From contig CM064861.1 of the NCBI GenBank assembly GCA_032719365.1, positions 94,934,721 through 94,998,720 on the forward strand: DNA of 64,000 nt, written 5' to 3'. This document shows, piece by piece, positions 59,400 through 64,000 of this stretch. The DNA comes from Prinsepia uniflora (lineage: Eukaryota > Streptophyta > Magnoliopsida > Rosales > Rosaceae). The translations under genes and the position numbers were made by a program. The first letter of the stretch is position 1; each line of letters starts with the position of its first letter. The notes beneath the pieces were generated by a model. It searched no databases, was not told the origin of the DNA, and worked only from the letters and a program-made list of their open reading frames with translations.

Positions 59400-60015
59400 T
59401 TCAATTGTAGGGAATTCTGGTTATTTTACAATCAAGATGTTCCATGGGGGAACGTGGGATGTCGATATGTATAAAGATGGTGATGTTGACTATTTTGATT
59501 ATTATGAGAAGGACATGACGTCTATATTTGAGATAGATAAGATGGTAAAAGAAATAGGCCATGAAGATGGCATCATCCTATACCGTTATGAGATTGAAGA
59601 AGGAATGGATGGAAAACTAATAGAAGATGTTGATGTGATTAAGATGTGTGAGGCTGTGCTAAGTGTGACCACTGAGATGGAAATTTTATTGACACATATT
59701 AACGTGGAGAACCCTAAGGCATTCTTAAAAGATGTTAGAAGGAGGGAGAAAAACAAACAACAACACAATTGCTGGAGAGAACAAAGTCAACGATTGTGAT
59801 TGACAAGTTAAAAGACGAACCTGAAGAAATAACATCTCAAAAGATTGAAAAAAGAAAGGGTGAATAGAAAAACAGAGGGAAGGGAAATTTGACAGTCAAA
59901 GGTGGGGATATTAGTGGTGAGGATGGATTGGTGGATGAGTTTGAGGATTCTGAAGCATCTGACAGATAGTGAGGATGAGGGTATTCAAACACAGGAGAAG
60001 TTAGTGGATTAGAAA
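59400..60015 (+). pseudogene. MULE transposase N-terminal (PB1-like) fragment
   Basis: From about 59410 a frame reads NSGYFTIKMFHGGTW, then DVDYFDYYEKDMTSIFEIDK, MVKEIGHEDGIILYRY, and VIKMCEAV to 59799. HGG near the start, the D-Y-F-D block and an aromatic-acidic ending are the pattern of the PB1-like domain that precedes MULE transposases in plants. Frame is lost afterwards, although a charged Glu/Asp-rich stretch continues to about 60010. No zinc-finger or transposase core is present. It is probably a captured or truncated MULE piece. Confidence 0.65.
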
Positions 60016-60741
60016 ATTCTTGAGGGATTGCTTGAAGAAGCAGATCAATTAATAAACGTGTTTAATAAATGAGTAGATTTTGAGTTAATTTTTTAACATG
60101 TATATTGACTTATATGTTGACCCATGTAATAAACGTGTCATTAATAATCCATAAATTTATTCATTTACCTACTTAGATACATATTAAATCGTATAGTTTA
60201 AATATGTTAAATATGTTAAAAGGTTAAACGGGTCATAAAATAATTAAATTTTGAATATAACTTATTTATTAAATGGTTTACACTAGTTAAACGAGTTATA
60301 TGGATCATTAACAGAGCTTTTTCTTCCGATTGGGAATGTTCAAGTGTTTAGATTGTCGTATGTTAAAAGTGCTCTTTTTTGGGCTCGCATGGCCTAACCC
60401 TTTATGGAGATCGATAGTTAGTGACTAAGTTTAGTTATTTATTTGTGTTACAACCGCCTTATTGTATTTGTAGGTATATTTTTCAAATTTTATTCACAGC
60501 ACATGACTCCCTTTAGATTGATTTGGTGGCATTTCCAAATTTGGTCATTGAAAATATTTTACTTATTTTCCTCGTCAAACTATTGAATTTAACTTATATA
60601 TCTAAAAAATAAAATATTTAATTAAAATCTAAAAAATCGGCAAATGAATTAATTTATAAGTTATACCATAAAATTGGATTATTTTATAGCTATTTCTTTA
60701 ATCACAAACTCACGCTAATCGCAGACCCTACTTGTATCAGT
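60016..60741. other. AT-rich intergenic, no gene recognised
   Basis: Non-coding AT-rich sequence downstream of the MULE fragment. Repeated words such as TTAAATATGTTAAA and TAAACGxGTTATA appear between 60195 and 60300. No gene or clear element boundary is visible. Confidence 0.4.
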
Positions 60742-61122
60742 GAAGAAAATGCTAAGGATACTAAATTTGTATTAGTGTGATTTATAAATGTGATCTTTTA
60801 CTATGTGTTTACACATTTGGTTTCCCTAGTGTTGTGCTATTTATATCTAAATTTAATTAATTTTTTATGCCTATTTAATACAAATGTTAACTCAAATTAA
60901 GTAAAATGAATCATGTCCACACCAATATGGACAGATGAGAAAAGATGGTGAGCAAATGGACGGTATTTGTAAATCACATACTAATACAAGTAGAATCTGC
61001 CTATATATTAATATTTAATTTATAAGTGTGATAAACTAATGTAAGGCAGAACTCACCAATACCAATAACGACCGCTTATATTCGTGTATGGTTTACAAAT
61101 CTAGTATCTTAGCATTTTCCTC
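60742..61122. mobile_element. MITE-like inverted-repeat element
   Basis: The left end GAAGAAAATGCTAAGGATAC (60742 on) is matched in inverse orientation by the right end, whose reverse complement starts GAGGAAAATGCTAAGATACT (61122 back). The match extends about 28 bases. A further inverted pair lies partly outside or inside it: GCAGACCCTACTTGTATCAG (60721-60740) against the complement of CTAATACAAGTAGAATCTGC near 60980-61000. There is no coding capacity. The family and target duplication were not determined. Confidence 0.65.
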
Positions 61123-61571
61123 AATAAAAGACAATGTTAAAACGTCATATTTATAAACCACAATGATGCATATATGGCACACTAACACAAGTAGAGAGCT
61201 CTTGTATAAATGTGTGCAACAATATAAATAGCCTCATTCATCTCCAACCATACCCAAACTCTCTCTCGCTCTCTCTCTCTCATTTCAAATAAAAAATTGA
61301 TATCAAACTTACCATAGAGAAAAGCAAATGTAATAGAGTAAAAATAAGGGACATATAAAATTGATCATGAGACCGATTAAGATAGCATCATCACAAAAGT
61401 TACATTGCCCGTTTAGTTCTGAAAACAAAAGATCAAATGGTGGTTGAGGTTTATATAATCTCAAACCAATTGAGATTTTCTCATTCAAATATACAATCAA
61501 ACGAGCATATATTTGTTGTTCTCTTAACTTCCTTGCGTTGCAAGTTAGGACCATTTTCAGGAACCCTACTG
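61123..61571. other. 3' flank of F-box pseudogene C
   Basis: A CT microsatellite-like run (CTCTCTCTCGCTCTCTCTCT near 61259-61280) and AT-rich DNA. No gene is seen. Confidence 0.4.
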
Positions 61572-63527
61572 CTACTGGGCCGCACGGCTGGTTAAAACCG
61601 GGGATTTCCAAAAGAAAAGTGAGGCACCTGAGGCAATTCTACTTCCCCTCAGCCCCGTTACAAAATTTGATTGATTCAGTGAATATATCACAATCATGTT
61701 CTTCAATTTCTGAGCATATTCGAGCAGATACCTTGCAAACTCGAATCCGTTGGACCCATCAGTTAGCTCTATTATCACATTTCTCAGCTGAGAAACACAA
61801 CCAAGGTTTTGGAGTTCCCAGTATCCCCTACCAAATGCGGATGCCTGCAACAATTAAACAACGTATGGACAGTCTTCAAATCCTTTTTCCAGATGACTTC
61901 AAACTACAATAAAAAATTTGTTCAGACTCACGAGTATTAGTCCATGTTGAAGACATCGTGTTCATAGCTTCTTTTATCGGTTACTTGAATTGCTAATAAA
62001 TCTAAACATAGTGACTGAAGAAATGAATTTATACCTAAATTCAAACAAACAACATCCAAAACAAACTCAATTTACTTTACCTTTGCTGAAGGTAAGGGTG
62101 GCCAATGAAACACTCTCATGTTCAGAACACTCAGATTATGGACTCCTTTGAGAAGAGAGGCCATCGCCGGGACTAGTTTGTCATCAAGGCAGCTCCAAAT
62201 ATCGAGATGCAAGCACAGGAGATTATGAAAAAGCGGTGGAGGAGAGTGACAATTGTTGAACAGAGCCTACAACAAGTACAGTGTTTAGTTCACCCAACGA
62301 AATAAAAAAAAAAAATCATATTTTAAATTCGAGTACTTTTTTTAACCTTGGTAGTCGGTGCAACCAGGGAAAGAAATATGAGACTCCGAATACTGGAGAG
62401 GAGATGATGAATATTTCTGGCCAAGTGATGAACCCCATTAGAGATAACAGAGATCTTCGCTGCTTCCAGGCTTTTGAATTCGCTTAGAATCTGATGGTTC
62501 ATCATTTTACCACCCCATTTGAATTTCTTAAGATTGGGAGCAGAAATTTCTAAAGACCGGTCCTTTTCTGCGGGGATAGTTTCAAAAAACCACTTTATAT
62601 TTATATCCTGAAGCTTCTCACCAGAGAGTTTGAGATGCCAGAGATTATAGTCAGTGTGAGATACAAGTCTGAAAGATTCCAAAGACGAGCTCTGAATCTG
62701 GATTTTTCAGAGCCCTTCCACTAATTTGAGCTCCAATTTCTTGAGGAATCTGCAGGAGAAAGAGACCCATTCGCAGAAGGCCTCATCATATTCAACAGTG
62801 ACGAAACTCAGAGCAAGAAACACAAGGTTTGAGATGCAGTTTGTGGAAAAGCAAGCAGCTTAAGAGTTACAGAATTCATGAGGAGCTTTAAAGACCTCAG
62901 AGACCTGGAAGGAAACGCAGAGGAAGGAAACACAGAGGAGGGAAACTCTATCTGGGTTTCTTCAATGAAGTCTTCTACTGGCATCTTAGATATAAAACAG
63001 AAATCAAGGTTTTCAACATTGTAACTTACTGCATTTTCAATCCAATCAAAAACCCAAATTTTCTCGAGGCGAGAGGTGCTTTGAATCTCAGTGTCCCAAG
63101 CTTGGAACTCAGAAACCCAGGAAAAAGTGAAGCTTTGAACCTTGTTATGGGCACGATTCTCCAAGAACCGGTTCAAGGAACCGATTAAATGCAGTCGGTT
63201 GTTAAAGGTGCGTGTGTAATCCGAGGGGAAGGAGGTGAAGTTCAATGTGGGTGATGATAAGCATAAGTAGCTGCATTGTTTGGACAAAATTCCAACTCGA
63301 ATGAGGTCTGATATAGAAAGTAAAGATAGGATGTGGTGAGCAATTTCAGATGGGAGAACACTGAATCTGTTTCCCTTGAGAATATGACAAGCTGAAGAAG
63401 AAGAAGAAGAAGAAGAAGAAGAAGAATTGGTAGCATTAGATTTGACATTTGAGTTGGATTTTGTGGCAAGTGAGAATGGCGGTTGCTTACTGCAAGCAAG
63501 CAAATCTACCAGAGATTTGCCGACCAA
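61572..63527 (-). pseudogene. F-box/FBD/LRR-repeat pseudogene C
   Basis: It has the same three-exon layout as gene B: exon 1 63527-62347, exon 2 62266-62081, exon 3 61844-61572. After a Ser tract of about 13 residues coded by a GAA-type microsatellite (63392-63425 on the plus strand), the F-box reads FSVLPSEIAHHILSLLSISD. LRR-like parts follow. Exon 1 has two lesions: a frameshift near 62830-62845, before NLVFLALSFVTVEYDE, and a TGA at about 62704 before KIQIQSSSLESFRLV. Exon 2 (LFHNLLCLHLDIW) and the FBD exon 3 (FGRGYWELQNLG, NVIIELTDGSNGFEFARYLL) are open and end at 61572. Splice sites are still consensus, so decay looks recent. The frameshift could be an assembly error; the stop makes loss more likely. 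Confidence 0.8.
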
Positions 63528-64000
63528 ACGTGCATATGGAAGTAGGCGTCTTGAAAGTTGAAATATTTATTAGTAACCTACAAATACAGAAATTGCACAT
63601 TCCAGAGTTCACTTAATGAAATATATTTCATTGGCTTGTATAAATAGAAAGTATTTTGAAAAAAAAAAAAATTGGACTTTAAAAAGAAAAATGTTCTAAA
63701 CAGCTAAATATTTACTAATATATAATAACTTAATTCTCCATTTTACGAGAATTTTAATAAAAACCTTTTATTTTCTGTTTATTTTCAGTATGTTTTATTT
63801 TCTCGTAATATATTTTTGGAATGAACAAATATTCATAAAAATAACTCAATTATCAGATTATAAGTTTATAATCCTAATCCCTTCTCATTTTGAGCAAGAT
63901 ATATTTATTAATCTTGAGCTTAAAAATAGATTCTAAGAGCCAAGAAAGAACTTCCGGATTGTATAACTATCAACTTGAAAGTATTTTGAGTGTATATTTG
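63528..64000. other. 5' flank of F-box pseudogene C
   Basis: AT-rich DNA with A/T runs (for example 63659-63671). No gene or element is recognised before the window ends. Confidence 0.45.

Noticed and set aside
1..64000. CRISPR array, operon or biosynthetic gene cluster
   Set aside because: The introns, tRNA type and gene families show plant nuclear DNA. No regularly spaced short repeats and no linked pathway genes were seen.

Overview
The window is nuclear DNA from a flowering plant. Genes are split by AT-rich GT-AG introns, and the set is plant-specific: a ROP GTPase-activating protein with a CRIB motif, a chloroplast SRP54, a plastid-targeted ABC half-transporter, a DYW-type PPR reading frame, a SAUR and F-box/FBD genes. 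A eudicot, probably a rosid, fits best. Rosaceae is my guess from the style of the repeats and is not proven.

Bases 1-28000 are repeat-rich. They hold two related three-exon genes (3124-6391 and 23958-27038) for an acyltransferase-fold protein that I cannot name precisely. About 17.5 kb of mobile elements separate them: a solo LTR with a 5-bp target duplication (7261-9879), an unidentified element carrying four hairpins with the same apex (10556-10949), a decayed L1-type LINE (12388-14654), and a nested stack. In the stack, an element with about 300-bp inverted ends (15644-23450) was hit by a long solo LTR (16571-23049). That LTR was itself hit by a Cassandra-type TRIM (16851-17567) and by a third solo LTR (19148-22158). 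Four insertions in the window (three solo LTRs and the TRIM) keep recognisable 5-bp target duplications. A SAUR reading frame broken by a frameshift lies at 27496-27902 (-).

Bases 29000-54000 are gene-dense: tRNA-Pro(CGG), SmG, RopGAP, a 4'-phosphopantetheinyl transferase, a DYW-PPR reading frame with several lesions, chloroplast SRP54, and ABCB29-like. As I recall the Arabidopsis map, SmG, RopGAP, PPTase and PPR match a run on chromosome 3, and SRP54 and ABCB29 match a pair on chromosome 5. The window would therefore join two conserved blocks. The functions are housekeeping (splicing, ROP signalling, carrier-protein activation, thylakoid protein targeting, plastid transport); there is no sign of a metabolic cluster.

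Bases 54300-63600 are a minus-strand F-box/FBD cluster: one apparently intact gene (56828-58514), two pseudogenes, one short relic, a MULE-derived fragment and a MITE-like element. Exon coordinates were placed by hand from splice consensus, frame continuity and family resemblance; no searches were run.
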